64,000 nt of DNA. It comes from Gemmatimonadota bacterium. Its GTDB lineage: Bacteria; Gemmatimonadota; Gemmatimonadetes; Longimicrobiales; Gaopeijiaceae. Under the pieces are notes generated by a model, which was not told where the DNA came from, did no database searches, and was given only the letters and a program-made list of their open reading frames with translations. Made by a program: the position numbers and the translations under genes. The DNA lies in contig VGVR01000018.1 in assembly GCA_016873995.1 (NCBI GenBank), forward strand, positions 1-64,000. The letters run 5' to 3'. Positions 7,883-17,150 of this stretch are shown in pieces (position 1 is the stretch's first letter; each line of letters starts with the position of its first letter).

Positions 7883-10138
7883 ATGGCTCATCGCCGCCAG
7901 GAAGCCCTCGATTACCACGCTCAGGGCCGACCGGGGAAGATCCAGGTCGTTCCCACGAAGTCCCTTGCGACTCAGCGGGAGCTCTCCCTGGCCTACACGC
8001 CGGGCGTGGCGGACCCCTGCCGTGAGATCCACCAGACGCCCGAGGACGTCTACAAGTACACGGCGCGCGGCAACCTGGTGGCGGTGGTCTCGAACGGCAC
8101 CGCGGTACTGGGGCTCGGCGACATCGGTCCGCTCGCGGCCAAGCCGGTCATGGAAGGAAAGGGCGTCCTCTTCAAGCGCTTCGCGGGGATCGACGTATTC
8201 GACATCGAGATCGACGCGAATGATCCCGAGGATGTGATCCGCTTCTGCGAGATGCTCGAGCCCACCGTCGGTGGCATCAACCTCGAGGACATTTCCGCGC
8301 CTGAGTGCTTCGTGATCGAGCGTCGCCTGCAGGAGTCGCTCGACATTCCTGTCTTCCACGACGACCAGCACGGGACGGCAATCATCGTCGGGGCCGCACT
8401 CGTCAACGGGCTCGACGTGGTCGGCAAGTCGATCGAGAAGGTGCGTGTGGTGTTCAGCGGCGCGGGCGCGTCGGCGCTCTCGACCGCCGCCCACATCCAG
8501 CGTCTGGGCGTGCCGAAGAAGAACATCCTGATCGTCGACTCGAAGGGCGTGCTCTATCGCGGTCGCAAGGAGGGCATGAACGAGTACAAGGAGCCCTTCG
8601 CCGTCGAGACCGCCAAGCGCACGCTCGCGGACGCGATGGAGGGCGCCGACGTCTTCATCGGCCTGTCGGCAAAGGGCGTCGTCGCGCCCGAGATGGTGAA
8701 GTCGATGGCGAAGCGCCCCCTCATCTTCGCGCTCGCCAACCCGGACCCGGAGATCCTTCCCGAAGAGGTCGCGGCCGTGCGCTCGGACGCGATCATGGCG
8801 ACGGGCCGATCGGACTACCCGAATCAGGTGAACAACGTGCTCGGCTTCCCGTTCATCTTTCGCGGCGCCCTCGATGTGCGCGCCACGGGGATCAACGCCG
8901 ACATGATGCTCGCGGCTACGCGCGCCCTGGCCGACCTGGCGCGCGAGGAGGTGCCGGACACCGTGCGGGGCGCGTACGCGGGCTCCGAGTTCAGCTTCGG
9001 TCCGGAGTACCTGATTCCGAAGCCGTTCGACCACCGTGTGCTGTACCACGTGGCACCCGCCGTCGCCAAGGCGGCGATGGAGTCGGGCGTCGCTCGCACG
9101 CAGTTGGACTTGGAGGAGTACGCGGACCGCCTACGAGGGAGCCTCGGGCCCGGTCGCGAGGTCATGCGCTGGATGACGAACCGCGCACGCAGGAAGCTCG
9201 CGCGCATCGTCTTCAGCGAGGGGCACAACGAGACCATCATCCGCGCCGCCGCGCACATGGTCGAGGAAAGCATCTGCAAGCCCGTCCTGGTTGCGCGCCC
9301 ATTACGGCTCGCCGAGTTGGCCGCCGAGCACGGCGTGGACCTCGAGGGCGTGGAGGTCATGTTCGCTCCGGACGCCGATGAGCTGCGGAGCTCTTTGGCC
9401 GCCGAGCTGTTCGCGAAGCGGGCGCGCAAGGGCCTCACGCTCGCCGAGGCCGGGTGGAACATGCTCAAGCCGATCTATTTCGCCGCCGGCCTGCTCGAGG
9501 CGGGCCACGCGGACGCCCTGGTGGCGGGCGTGGAGGCGAACTACGCGGAGATCCTACGCCCCTGCCTCGAGGTCGTGGGCGCAAACGCGGGCGGTCGTGT
9601 GTCGGGGCTCTACATGCTCGCGTTTCCCACACGCGAGCTGCATTTCTTTGCCGACACCACCGTGAACATCGAGCCCGACGCGCAGGCGCTCGCCGAGATC
9701 GCCGTGCAGACCGCCGGGTTCGTCCGCGAGTTGGGCATCAAGCCACGAGTCGCCATGGTGAGTTTCTCCAACTTCGGATCGTCCCGACACGAGGAGTCGG
9801 CACGCGTCGCCCAAGCGGTGGAGATCGCGCGTCGCATGGATCCGGAGCTCGAGATCGACGGGGAGATGCAGGCCGACACTGCAGTGAATCCGATCAAGCT
9901 GCAGGTCTATCCTTTCGCGCGTCTGCGGGGCCCGGCCAACGTGCTCGTCTTCTCGCGGCTCTCCGCTGCCAACGCAGCCTACAAGTTGCTGGACGAGCTC
10001 GGGGAGGCCGACGTGATCGGCCCGGTGCTGCTGGGCATGGCGAAACCGGTGCACGTGCTGCAGCGCGAAAGCTCTGTGCAGGACGTGCTCAATCTCACTA
10101 CTGTGGCTGCGGTGGACTGGCAGACACGGAACGACTGA
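7883..10138 (+). CDS. maeB: NADP-dependent malic enzyme with a C-terminal phosphotransacetylase-like domain
   Basis: This enzyme decarboxylates malate to pyruvate with NADP. The 751 residues comprise the malic domain ([13 protein letters not shown]), the NAD(P)-binding domain ([16 protein letters not shown], then [10 protein letters not shown] and [10 protein letters not shown]) and a phosphate acetyl/butyryltransferase-like domain from about residue 430. In this fused family the C-terminal domain is usually regulatory and binds acetyl-CoA. The ATG at 7883 is preferred over 7850 because the family begins near [12 protein letters not shown] and an AAAGG sequence lies just upstream. pckA follows after 13 nt, so the two form an operon linking malate, pyruvate, oxaloacetate and PEP. 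Confidence 0.95.
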   Translation: MAHRRQEALDYHAQGRPGKIQVVPTKSLATQRELSLAYTPGVADPCREIHQTPEDVYKYTARGNLVAVVSNGTAVLGLGDIGPLAAKPVMEGKGVLFKRFAGIDVFDIEIDANDPEDVIRFCEMLEPTVGGINLEDISAPECFVIERRLQESLDIPVFHDDQHGTAIIVGAALVNGLDVVGKSIEKVRVVFSGAGASALSTAAHIQRLGVPKKNILIVDSKGVLYRGRKEGMNEYKEPFAVETAKRTLADAMEGADVFIGLSAKGVVAPEMVKSMAKRPLIFALANPDPEILPEEVAAVRSDAIMATGRSDYPNQVNNVLGFPFIFRGALDVRATGINADMMLAATRALADLAREEVPDTVRGAYAGSEFSFGPEYLIPKPFDHRVLYHVAPAVAKAAMESGVARTQLDLEEYADRLRGSLGPGREVMRWMTNRARRKLARIVFSEGHNETIIRAAAHMVEESICKPVLVARPLRLAELAAEHGVDLEGVEVMFAPDADELRSSLAAELFAKRARKGLTLAEAGWNMLKPIYFAAGLLEAGHADALVAGVEANYAEILRPCLEVVGANAGGRVSGLYMLAFPTRELHFFADTTVNIEPDAQALAEIAVQTAGFVRELGIKPRVAMVSFSNFGSSRHEESARVAQAVEIARRMDPELEIDGEMQADTAVNPIKLQVYPFARLRGPANVLVFSRLSAANAAYKLLDELGEADVIGPVLLGMAKPVHVLQRESSVQDVLNLTTVAAVDWQTRND

Positions 10139-10151
10139 GGCGGCGCACTCG

Positions 10152-11729
10152 ATGACATCGCACGGACTCGAGAAGTACGGGATCAAGCCCAGCGGCAAGG
10201 TCCATCGAAACTTGGCGCCCGCACACCTCTACGAGGCATCGTTCGCGCGTAAGCTCGGGACCCTCGCACACATGGGGGCACTCGCTACGCTCACCGGACC
10301 GCATACGGGCCGATCGCCGAAAGACCGCTACATCGTGCGCGACGACCTCACCGAGCGCACGGTCGACTGGGGCGCGGTGAACGTGGCGCTCACTCCTGCG
10401 CAGTTCGATGCGCTGAGAAGGGACGTCGTGGCGTACCTGTCGTCGCGGGATCTCTACGTGCAGGATGCGCGCGCCGGCGCCGACGAGACGCATGGCCTCG
10501 GCGTGCGCGTGGTGACCGAGAGTCCGTGGCACGCGCTCTTCGCGCACAACATGTTCTTGCGCGTGGGTCCGGAAGCGCTCGCGAGGTTCGCGCCGGACTT
10601 CACCGTGCTGCACGCACCCGGGCTCTCCGCCGATCCCGCCCGCCACGGCACGCGGTCCGAGGTCGCGATCGTCGTCAATTTCACGGCACGTGAGGTACTG
10701 ATCGCCGGCACGCAGTACGCAGGAGAGATCAAGAAGTCGATCTTCTCCGTGCTCAATCAGGTGCTTCCCGACCACGACGTCTTTCCGATGCACTGCTCCG
10801 CGAACGTGGGGCCGGATGGGGACGTGGCGCTCTTCTTCGGGCTCTCGGGCACTGGGAAGACGACGTTGTCAGCCGACACGAAGCGGGGTCTCATCGGCGA
10901 TGACGAGCACGGCTGGGGCGCCGAGGGTGTGTTCAACTTCGAGGGCGGATGCTACGCCAAGACCATCCGGCTCTCGCCGACGGGCGAGCCCGAGATCTAC
11001 CGGGCCACGCAGATGTTCGGCACGATCCTCGAGAACGTGGTGCTCGACGAGCGGACCCGCGAGATCGACTTCGACGACGCGTCGATCACGGAGAACACGC
11101 GGGCGTCGTACCCCATCCATTACATCTCCAACGCCGTGCTGTCGGGGCGAGGCGGGCATCCACGCCACGTCATCTTCCTGACGGCCGACGCGTTCGGAGT
11201 GCTGCCGCCTCTGGCGCGACTCACCCCCGGGCAGGCGATGTACCACTTCCTGTCCGGGTACACGGCGCGCGTCGCGGGCACGGAGCGCGGCGTGACCGAG
11301 CCCGCAGCGACGTTCAGCGCGTGCTTCGGCGCGCCGTTCCTGCCCAGGCACCCGGGGGTCTACGCCGCGATGCTCGGACGGCGGCTGCGCGAGCACGGCG
11401 CCCAGGTCTGGCTCGTGAACACGGGCTGGACAGGCGGCGCGTACGGTACGGGCACGCGACTCGATCTGGCCCACACCCGCGCGATGGTGCACGCCGCCCT
11501 CGACGGGCGGCTGAGCGGCACCAGGTTCACGGCCGACCCCGTGTTCGGGTTGGATGTGCCAGCCGAGGTGCCGGGCGTCCCGCCCGAGGTGCTCACCCCG
11601 CGTGCGACTTGGGCGGACGGCGCGGCCTATGACGCCGCCGCTGCCAAAGTTGCGAAGATGTTCAAGGACAACTTCGCGAAGTTCGAGGCCCAGGTGGCGC
11701 CTGAGGTGCGGGGGGCGGGGCCGAGATAG
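10152..11729 (+). CDS. pckA: ATP-dependent phosphoenolpyruvate carboxykinase
   Basis: It converts oxaloacetate and ATP to PEP, ADP and CO2, the first committed step of gluconeogenesis. The 525 residues match the usual length of the ATP-type enzyme. The P-loop (kinase-1a) is [13 protein letters not shown], the kinase-2/metal site is LIGDDEHGW, and [12 protein letters not shown] follows. The oxaloacetate-binding region near the N-terminus is [11 protein letters not shown]. The gene lies 13 nt after maeB and probably shares its transcript. The C-terminus ([10 protein letters not shown]) is typical. Confidence 0.96.
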   Translation: MTSHGLEKYGIKPSGKVHRNLAPAHLYEASFARKLGTLAHMGALATLTGPHTGRSPKDRYIVRDDLTERTVDWGAVNVALTPAQFDALRRDVVAYLSSRDLYVQDARAGADETHGLGVRVVTESPWHALFAHNMFLRVGPEALARFAPDFTVLHAPGLSADPARHGTRSEVAIVVNFTAREVLIAGTQYAGEIKKSIFSVLNQVLPDHDVFPMHCSANVGPDGDVALFFGLSGTGKTTLSADTKRGLIGDDEHGWGAEGVFNFEGGCYAKTIRLSPTGEPEIYRATQMFGTILENVVLDERTREIDFDDASITENTRASYPIHYISNAVLSGRGGHPRHVIFLTADAFGVLPPLARLTPGQAMYHFLSGYTARVAGTERGVTEPAATFSACFGAPFLPRHPGVYAAMLGRRLREHGAQVWLVNTGWTGGAYGTGTRLDLAHTRAMVHAALDGRLSGTRFTADPVFGLDVPAEVPGVPPEVLTPRATWADGAAYDAAAAKVAKMFKDNFAKFEAQVAPEVRGAGPR

Positions 11730-11773
11730 GGGACGTAGCGAGACTGGGGCGGCCTACAGGACCGGGGAGCGGC

Positions 11774-12148
11774 CTACACCCAGAGGACCGGCACGCCGTA
11801 GGGCGCGAGCTTCCGGTCGTGGCTCACGAGCGTGAGTCCCTCGGCGAGCGCCTGCGCGATCAGCATGCGGTCGAAAGGGTCTCCGTGATGGGCGGCGAGC
11901 CCAGTCAGCGTCGTCGTGTGCGCGAACGTGATCGGGAGCTGCTCGAAGTCGCTCTCCCGCACGGCAGGCTCGACGGGTCCGGGGATCTCCAGTTTCCCGA
12001 GGGCGACCTTGATGGCGATCTCCCAGGCCGACGCTGCGCTCACATAGACGACGTCTGCATCGGCGATCGCACCGCGCGCTTCGGCCCCGATGCGCGTGCT
12101 CGCCTCCCGCCACCACAGGAAGACGTGGGTGTCCAGGAGGAGGCTCAC
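11774..12148 (-). CDS. PIN-domain toxin (VapC family)
   Basis: PIN toxins are Mg-dependent ribonucleases that cut tRNA or rRNA and are held inactive by their antitoxin. The 124-residue protein has the expected acidic residues: Asp6 in LLLDTHVFLWW, Glu43 in SAWEIAIK, Asp90/Asp93 in GDPFDRMLIAQA and Asp111 in SHDRKL. The start overlaps the antitoxin stop by 4 nt, the classic coupling of such pairs. The RNA target cannot be read from sequence. It appears intact. Confidence 0.9.
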   Translation of the reverse strand: MSLLLDTHVFLWWREASTRIGAEARGAIADADVVYVSAASAWEIAIKVALGKLEIPGPVEPAVRESDFEQLPITFAHTTTLTGLAAHHGDPFDRMLIAQALAEGLTLVSHDRKLAPYGVPVLWV

Positions 12149-12402
12149 TCCGAGTCGTCCTCGCCGAGGAAGCCGGCGAGCACCGAAGGCGGCAGCTCGT
12201 CATCGAAGTCGTCCGCGATCCGAATGCGGCCCTCCCATCCCCCAGGCCGACGAGCGCGCAGCGGCGCCTCGAGAGGTACGAGGCGCGCCTTCGCCTTCCC
12301 CGACTTCGCGATGACGATCTCGGCTCCTGCGGCCGCGTCGTCCACGAGTTTCGACAGGTGGGTCTTGGCCTCGTAGAGGTTGAAGATCTTGGGGCGGGTC
12401 AT
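12145..12402 (-). CDS. Phd/YefM-family antitoxin
   Basis: The 85-residue protein has the Phd/YefM DNA-binding N-terminus (IFNLYEAKTHLSKLVDDAAA, then EIVIAKSGKAKARLVPL). Its acidic C-terminal tail (ADDFDDELPPSVLAGFLGED) is the part that would wrap around the PIN toxin. It is first in a two-gene operon with the toxin and presumably represses the pair. A tandem 9-bp repeat 15 nt upstream of its start is the likely operator. Confidence 0.88.
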   Translation of the reverse strand: MTRPKIFNLYEAKTHLSKLVDDAAAGAEIVIAKSGKAKARLVPLEAPLRARRPGGWEGRIRIADDFDDELPPSVLAGFLGEDDSE

Positions 12403-12416
12403 GGACGCAGCGCGAG

Positions 12417-12439
12417 GTTGGTCAAGTTGGTCAAATATA
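12417..12439 (-). promoter_or_regulatory. Tandem-repeat operator of the toxin-antitoxin pair
   Basis: GTTGGTCAA occurs twice head to tail with no gap (12417-12425 and 12426-12434), beside an AT-rich box (AAATATA; TATATTT on the coding strand) that could be the -10. This fits autoregulation by the antitoxin, which binds short repeated sites in this family. The exact promoter is uncertain. Confidence 0.5.
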
Positions 12440-12482
12440 GGGGAAGGACGCGCCCTTGCACATGACTGGTTGGGACTCCCGG

Positions 12483-12688
12483 CTATTCGCTCCGCAGTGC
12501 TTCCGCCGGGTCGATGCGGTTCGCGCGCCAGCTACTGAGTAGCGCCGCGGCGCAGGCCGTGCCCAGTGTGCCCAAGATCGCACGCGCCGATCACCGAGCG
12601 AGACGATGGTGCTGAGCGTGAACAGCGGTGCCTTGAGTACCGAGCGGACTGTGCGACGAACGGCGGCGATCATGCCGGGCAAGGACAC
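12483..12688 (-). pseudogene. Remnant of an FtsX/MacB-type orphan permease
   Basis: The 5' part encodes MIAAVRRTVRSVLKAPLFTL, the usual first membrane-proximal segment of large duplicated permeases. After a frame change, the 3' part encodes ALLSSWRANRIDPAEALRSE and then a stop, the usual C-terminus of the same family. About 700 residues between the two ends are missing. An internal deletion with a frameshift has left only both termini. Not functional. Confidence 0.7.
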
Positions 12689-12751
12689 CTCACGCGCCCA
12701 GCAGTGCGTTCACGCGCGCTGAGAACTCCAGTGCCCACGAGCCTCACGGTC

Positions 12752-13873
12752 TCACACCTGCCGCCGGACCGCGACCGCGGTTCCCAGGGCCGTGATCACG
12801 GTCAGAGCCATCAGCGTGAGCATGAGATCCGCCCCCCCCACGCGCGGTCCCGCCATGTAGACACCCGTCCGGTCCTGTAGCCAGCCCGTGACCCATTCGC
12901 CCAAGTCCACGCCGAACGCAGCGGCGAAGGCGTCCGTGACGGGCGCGTCCGACGACCAGAAGCGCGCGAACGCGTCTGCTCCGAACTCCCGCTCGGCGTC
13001 GGCCAGGAGCGTATCGTCCAGGTACGCGAAGGGAGGCTGAGAAGGACCTTGGTCGATCACATAGGAGAGCGGTGTGGTCGCCACGACGTAGGCATCATCC
13101 GCATCGCTGGCGCCGATCTGGGCGGGATCGGTGACCGCCGTTTCACACTTCGCGGGGTCGCCGGCCATGCATCCCTGGCTCGCGAACGTGAAGCCGATCG
13201 GGCTCTGGCGCCGAGTCCCGAACATCAGGAGGGGCTCGTTCGCGGGATTTCCCATGATCTGCCTGTAGTCAGCTATCGGGGATCGCTGAGAGGCGAACCC
13301 CCATGCACCTGCCTCGAGCCACGCGGCGATTGCGGTACCGGGAGCGCCGTACCGCGCGTAGAATGCGCATGGACCGAGACCATGACGACTCAACACGCCC
13401 TGGAGATCCGGCTCATCCCGGTACGGTACGATCAGGAAGCAGTACGTGGCACCGTCGTGCGTGCCGGCGAACACCGCCGGTTCTCCAAACACGGCGCTCT
13501 CCTGTTCAGCACGACCCACCGGCTGCCAGAAAACACCCAGCCGCACCGAGGGGTCACGTGGCTCGAGCGTCTCGATCAAGTCGAGATAGCTACGCTCCCA
13601 CGCCGCGACGTTCTCCTCGGATGCGTCTTCCGACGCCGGAGCCCCGAATAGAAAGGCCCCGGGTTCGGCCTGGGCCGCTTGCTCGGAGAGCCACGCCGAC
13701 CATCGGGTCGCGTACAGCTCGCCGTAGGCCCGCCCAAGCTCCGAGCTCAGCTGCGCCCATCGCGCCTGTTCGGGCAGCGCTTCGCGCCTACGGATCTCGA
13801 GCGCGTCGGGTGGAAGCAGTGTCAGCGCTACCGCCGCAGCGGCACCCACCACGATGCCGAGCCAGAGTTTCAT
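12752..13873 (-). CDS. Exported membrane-anchored protein of unknown function (last gene of the YtrA-ABC operon)
   Basis: The 373-residue protein has an N-terminal hydrophobic anchor or signal (LWLGIVVGAAAAVALTLLPP), a large extracytoplasmic domain and a C-terminal membrane helix (LMLTLMALTVITALGTAVAV). Cysteines in the outer domain (YCFLIVPY, GPCAFY, QGCMAGDPAKCETA) could form disulphides. Just before the last helix is AFGVDLGEWVTGWLQDRTG, similar in position and style to the segment in the preceding gene. The ATG at 13873 overlaps that gene's stop codon, so the two are coupled. I do not recognise a family. The operon position suggests a partner of the ABC transporter outside the membrane. 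Confidence 0.75.
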   Translation of the reverse strand: MKLWLGIVVGAAAAVALTLLPPDALEIRRREALPEQARWAQLSSELGRAYGELYATRWSAWLSEQAAQAEPGAFLFGAPASEDASEENVAAWERSYLDLIETLEPRDPSVRLGVFWQPVGRAEQESAVFGEPAVFAGTHDGATYCFLIVPYRDEPDLQGVLSRHGLGPCAFYARYGAPGTAIAAWLEAGAWGFASQRSPIADYRQIMGNPANEPLLMFGTRRQSPIGFTFASQGCMAGDPAKCETAVTDPAQIGASDADDAYVVATTPLSYVIDQGPSQPPFAYLDDTLLADAEREFGADAFARFWSSDAPVTDAFAAAFGVDLGEWVTGWLQDRTGVYMAGPRVGGADLMLTLMALTVITALGTAVAVRRQV

Positions 13874-15021
13874 GCCGGTCTCCATCTCGTGCTCCGCATC
13901 GCCAGCGCGGCGAGTATGAGAATCCAAGCCACCACGACAGCGGCGTGCATGCCGATGCCCGCATACGCGACTGGCCGGCCTTGCTCCAGCGCCGCCCGCC
14001 AGCTCGAGACCAGCGCTTCGACGTCCTGTCCGGATGCGCGCGCGAGCGCCTCGGCTGGGGTGGCGGACGGGTTCTCCAGCGCGCGAGCCCAAGCGCCTTC
14101 GCCACCCAGTCGAACGGCGTGAAAGAGAAGGTGGACGTTGGCTTCGCGAGGGGTGCGGGCGATGCCCAGCCAGTCGATGGCCAAGAGCGTGCGGTCGCAG
14201 GCGCCGATGTCGTCCGCGTCCAGGCACGCGCGCACGGAGGCGTCGTTCGAATCGACGCGAGCCTCCCAAGGGGCGCTCGCCCGCACCACCAGCGAGCGGC
14301 GCATCCACGGGTCGAACCAGTCCGTCAACTCGTGCTCAGTCACATCGTGCTGGAAGCCGAGCCCAACCATGCATGCCCGAATCTCAGCGCCGATGCACGC
14401 GTGCCCCAGGTCCGAAGTCATGGTCGCCAGGCTGCGATAGACGTCCGGCGTGGTCATGATGCCGGCCGCCTCGACCCAGGCGCGCAATGGCGTCCCTTGG
14501 AGCAGATCCTCGCGCACCGCGTTCCAGATTGCGGTGCGGACAGCGAGCTTCAACCCGCCCCGCGTCGGCACCCATTGCCGGTGCACTTCGATCCGGTGGA
14601 CGGCGGGTCCGCCCTCACCCGGTACGACCGGATACATGTAGATGCCGGCTGGCTGCGTCGTCCACCACTCGAAGGTGAAGATGCTGCTGGTAAGAGCGGG
14701 GCTGCCGTCCAAGCCCGCGAAATCCTCTCGCCAGACCTCCTCGAACAACTCCGCGGCAAGCTCCGCCTGATCGGCGACCGTGAGAATGTCGAACGGCCCG
14801 ACGCGCACGCGCTCCGTGGGCACGCGCGTGCGCGCGGCTTCCTCCATCGCGACGCGTCCCACCGCATCCGTCGCCGCGCGTCCGGCCTCCCGCACTTCCA
14901 CCTGGAGTCGCTCGATCCGCTCCAGGATCTCCGTCTCGTTCGACTGCGCCGAGGCCGGCGTGCCGTCACCCAGCTGTGTGGCCGCCGCCACCACGCAGCA
15001 GCACCATGCGCGCTTAGACAT
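13870..15021 (-). CDS. Exported membrane-anchored protein of unknown function (fourth gene of the YtrA-ABC operon)
   Basis: The 383-residue protein has a signal peptide ending near ASAQS, an extracytoplasmic domain of about 320 residues and one C-terminal helix (AAVVVAWILILAALAM). Cys residues in the second half (GHACIGAEIRACM, VRACLDADDIGACD) probably pair. Near the end is ALARASGQDVEALVSSWRAA, matching in position the GVDLGEWVTGWL segment of the next gene, so the two may be distant paralogues. It overlaps the permease gene by 8 nt upstream and the next gene downstream. No catalytic motif is seen. It is probably an accessory or substrate protein of the transporter. Confidence 0.75.
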   Translation of the reverse strand: MSKRAWCCCVVAAATQLGDGTPASAQSNETEILERIERLQVEVREAGRAATDAVGRVAMEEAARTRVPTERVRVGPFDILTVADQAELAAELFEEVWREDFAGLDGSPALTSSIFTFEWWTTQPAGIYMYPVVPGEGGPAVHRIEVHRQWVPTRGGLKLAVRTAIWNAVREDLLQGTPLRAWVEAAGIMTTPDVYRSLATMTSDLGHACIGAEIRACMVGLGFQHDVTEHELTDWFDPWMRRSLVVRASAPWEARVDSNDASVRACLDADDIGACDRTLLAIDWLGIARTPREANVHLLFHAVRLGGEGAWARALENPSATPAEALARASGQDVEALVSSWRAALEQGRPVAYAGIGMHAAVVVAWILILAALAMRSTRWRPA

Positions 15022-15694
15022 CGATCAGCGCCCAGTTGCCGGTGAACACGGCGAACGGGCCTCCTGCGCGCATCACCCAGAGCAGCGCATTCGTCATCAC
15101 GTCCAGATCCATCGACGGCGCGACCATCGCGAGAACGCCCCTGACGAGCTCGCCACCGACGACCAGACCGACAACCGCGCTCACCACCCACATGGTCGTG
15201 CGGATCGTACCTGCACCGAGCGCGAAGAAGAGCGCGTAGGACACCAGCGTGGCGAGGAAGAACCGGAACGCCAGCAGGTTCGGATACGCCCGTAGTCCGT
15301 CGGGAAGCGCGATCGAGGCGGACGCAAGGTGTGCGCCGATCCAGAGTGCGGCCGACGGGACCAACACCAGCGCAGCACCCGCGCCCATCTTCATGGCCGC
15401 GTACTCCCAGCGGGCTACCGGTAGGCTCAACGCATGCACGTGGCCGTAGCGGTGGTCCCAATTCCAGGCCGTGAGCGCGATGACCGCGCCTATGCTAGCG
15501 GCGAGCAGCGGGAAGAGCGGCAACCACACTTCGTAGGCCGCTAGGATGCGATAGGCTTCGAGCCCCAGCTCGACGCCCGCACCCCAGCCGTAACCCTGAA
15601 CCACCAGGAGCGGCAGCCCGAATGCGGCCACCACGAACGGTATGAGCAGGAACTTCGCCTGCTTCCAATGGACGAACAGCATGGGGTGGTACAT
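15014..15694 (-). CDS. ABC transporter permease subunit
   Basis: The 226-residue protein has about six predicted membrane helices, for example FLLIPFVVAAFGLPLLVV, LFPLLAASIGAVIALTA and TTMWVVSAVVGLVVGGEL. Its style resembles ABC-2-type permeases. The first lines (MYHPMLFVHWKQAKFLL) give the cytosolic start. The ATG at 15694 shares one base with the stop codon of the ATPase gene (TGATG). It presumably forms the membrane channel with the ATPase at 15694-16605. The substrate is unknown. Confidence 0.8.
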   Translation of the reverse strand: MYHPMLFVHWKQAKFLLIPFVVAAFGLPLLVVQGYGWGAGVELGLEAYRILAAYEVWLPLFPLLAASIGAVIALTAWNWDHRYGHVHALSLPVARWEYAAMKMGAGAALVLVPSAALWIGAHLASASIALPDGLRAYPNLLAFRFFLATLVSYALFFALGAGTIRTTMWVVSAVVGLVVGGELVRGVLAMVAPSMDLDVMTNALLWVMRAGGPFAVFTGNWALIDV

Positions 15695-16605
15695 CACTGC
15701 CTCCCTCCGGACGGTGGTCTCGAGGACCGGAGCAGATCGACGAAGCTCTCCTCCAGGTCCAGGTCTATGACGTCGCGCAGCGTCGCGCCGACGGTCTCCA
15801 GGTAGTAGCGCATGGGCGCTTCCCAGCCGCGCACGATCCACGTCTCGCCCGAGCCCGCGCCGTTTTCACTCAGGCGCGACAAGACGGTGAAGGGCGAGCC
15901 GTTCAGCGTGGCGGGCGCGTCGGCAACACGCAGGCGTTTGATGCCGTTCTTGAACTGGTTCATGGGCATCTCGGCGACCACGCGCCCGCGGTCCATCATC
16001 CCCACCCAGTCGCAGATGCGCTCGAGCTCGTGCACCAGGTGGCTCGAGATGAACACGGTGGCGCTCGCTTCCGACACGTAGTCCAGGACGGCCGCGATGA
16101 CGTCGCGGCGCACGACGGGATCGAGGCCCTCGGTGGGCTCGTCGAGCACGAGCAGGTTGGGACGCTGGGCGAGCGCGAGCAGCGGGAGCAGCTTGCCGGT
16201 CTCGCCTTTCGACAGGCGCGCGATCTTCTGCTCGGCCTCGAGCTGCAGACGGCCCATCAGCTCCTTCGCCCATCCCCGATCCCACGAGCGGAAGAACGCC
16301 GAGTGGTAGCGCAGCTGCTCGGCGACCGTCAGCGCCGGGTACACGTGCGGCCGCTCCGGCACGTAGCCGACGCGGGCGAGGATCGACTTCATGTCCCGTG
16401 GGACGGACTTGCCGAGCATACGGATCTCGCCGCGCTCGGGCCTCATCATGCCCATGAAGAGGCGGATCGTCGTCGTCTTGCCCGAGCCGTTCGGCCCCAG
16501 GAAGCCGTAGATCGATCCGGTGGGCACGCGCAGCGACAGGTCCCGGAGTGCGAACGACTTGCCCGCGCTCCAGCTCACGTCCCTCAGCTCGATGGCGTTA
16601 TTCAC
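15694..16605 (-). CDS. ABC transporter ATP-binding subunit
   Basis: The 303-residue ATPase has Walker A GPNGSGKTTT, a Q-loop region (YVPERPHVYPAL), the signature-like LSKGETGKL, Walker B LLVLDEPTEGLDP and the switch histidine in FISSHLVHELE. The type is that of drug/bacitracin and antibiotic-response exporters (YtrB/BcrA class). The GTG start at 16605 overlaps the end of the regulator gene by 8 nt. The ABC signature is LSKGE rather than LSGGQ, which is seen in related exporters. The C-terminal 90 residues form an extra domain of unknown role. Confidence 0.9.
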   Translation of the reverse strand: MNNAIELRDVSWSAGKSFALRDLSLRVPTGSIYGFLGPNGSGKTTTIRLFMGMMRPERGEIRMLGKSVPRDMKSILARVGYVPERPHVYPALTVAEQLRYHSAFFRSWDRGWAKELMGRLQLEAEQKIARLSKGETGKLLPLLALAQRPNLLVLDEPTEGLDPVVRRDVIAAVLDYVSEASATVFISSHLVHELERICDWVGMMDRGRVVAEMPMNQFKNGIKRLRVADAPATLNGSPFTVLSRLSENGAGSGETWIVRGWEAPMRYYLETVGATLRDVIDLDLEESFVDLLRSSRPPSGGRQ

Positions 16606-16981
16606 GGATGTCGACTCCGGTTTCGACACTGAGTACCTGCAGGATCTCTTCGGCGGATATGCCGAGACGGGCCGCATCCTGGAGCAGTTTGCGCACGAGC
16701 TTCTCCGCCTGAGCCGTCCGTTCCTCGTCACGCATGAAGCGAGGCACGTCCTGCACGAACGTCCCCTGGCCGTGACGGATCTCGACGAACCCGTCCATGG
16801 CGAGGTCACGGTACGCCTGCACCACGGTGGCGGGATTCACGCGGAGATCCCTCGCGAGCGTGCGCACCGATGGGAGCGCATTCCCCGCCGAGAGCTCCCC
16901 GGCCGCGACCGCCACGCGCACCCGCGCAGCGATCTGCTCGTAGAGCGGGGTCGGGCTCCTGGGGTCGATGGACTCGAACAT
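16598..16981 (-). CDS. GntR-family transcription regulator, YtrA type
   Basis: The 127-residue regulator has a winged-helix DNA-binding domain (PLYEQIAARVRVAVAAGEL, then LPSVRTLARDLRVNPATVVQ and HGQGTFVQDV) and a short helical dimerisation tail, as in the YtrA subfamily. Such proteins repress their own operon, often ABC exporters induced by cell-wall or envelope stress. ATG 16981 is preferred; a GTG at 16987 is also possible. It is the first gene of the five-gene operon, with an inverted repeat just upstream. Confidence 0.9.
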   Translation of the reverse strand: MFESIDPRSPTPLYEQIAARVRVAVAAGELSAGNALPSVRTLARDLRVNPATVVQAYRDLAMDGFVEIRHGQGTFVQDVPRFMRDEERTAQAEKLVRKLLQDAARLGISAEEILQVLSVETGVDIRE

Positions 16982-16987
16982 GTGCAC

Positions 16988-17029
16988 CAGTGTGTCACTG
17001 TATGGGTTAACTGGTACAGTACGACAGTG
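16988..17029 (-). promoter_or_regulatory. Inverted-repeat operator upstream of the YtrA-ABC operon
   Basis: ACTGTA (16997-17002), N12, TACAGT (17015-17020) is a perfect dyad. An inner palindrome CAGTG-TGT-CACTG lies at 16988-17000 and ACAGTG follows at 17024-17029. From memory, the known B. subtilis YtrA site has the form AGTGTA-N13-TACACT, so this is very likely the regulator's own operator. Promoter hexamers are not clear. Confidence 0.65.
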
Positions 17030-17150
17030 GGGTCACCCGGCGCAAGGGCCCTGGACAGGCCCGTCGGTAGCCGAAGGTCATGTCAATACATCGGCCGGTG
17101 CCCAACTCGTGCTTGTGGCTCCTGGCCCCCACCGGTAACGTGGCCCGCAC

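Noticed and set aside
11750-11780. Short direct repeat CGGCCTACA at the toxin 3' end
   Set aside because: Only 9 bp and two copies; it can arise by chance in GC-rich DNA.
13874-14308. N-terminal extension of the last gene of the YtrA operon
   Set aside because: It would overlap the preceding gene for 430 nt and shows no domain; the signal anchor starts at 13873.
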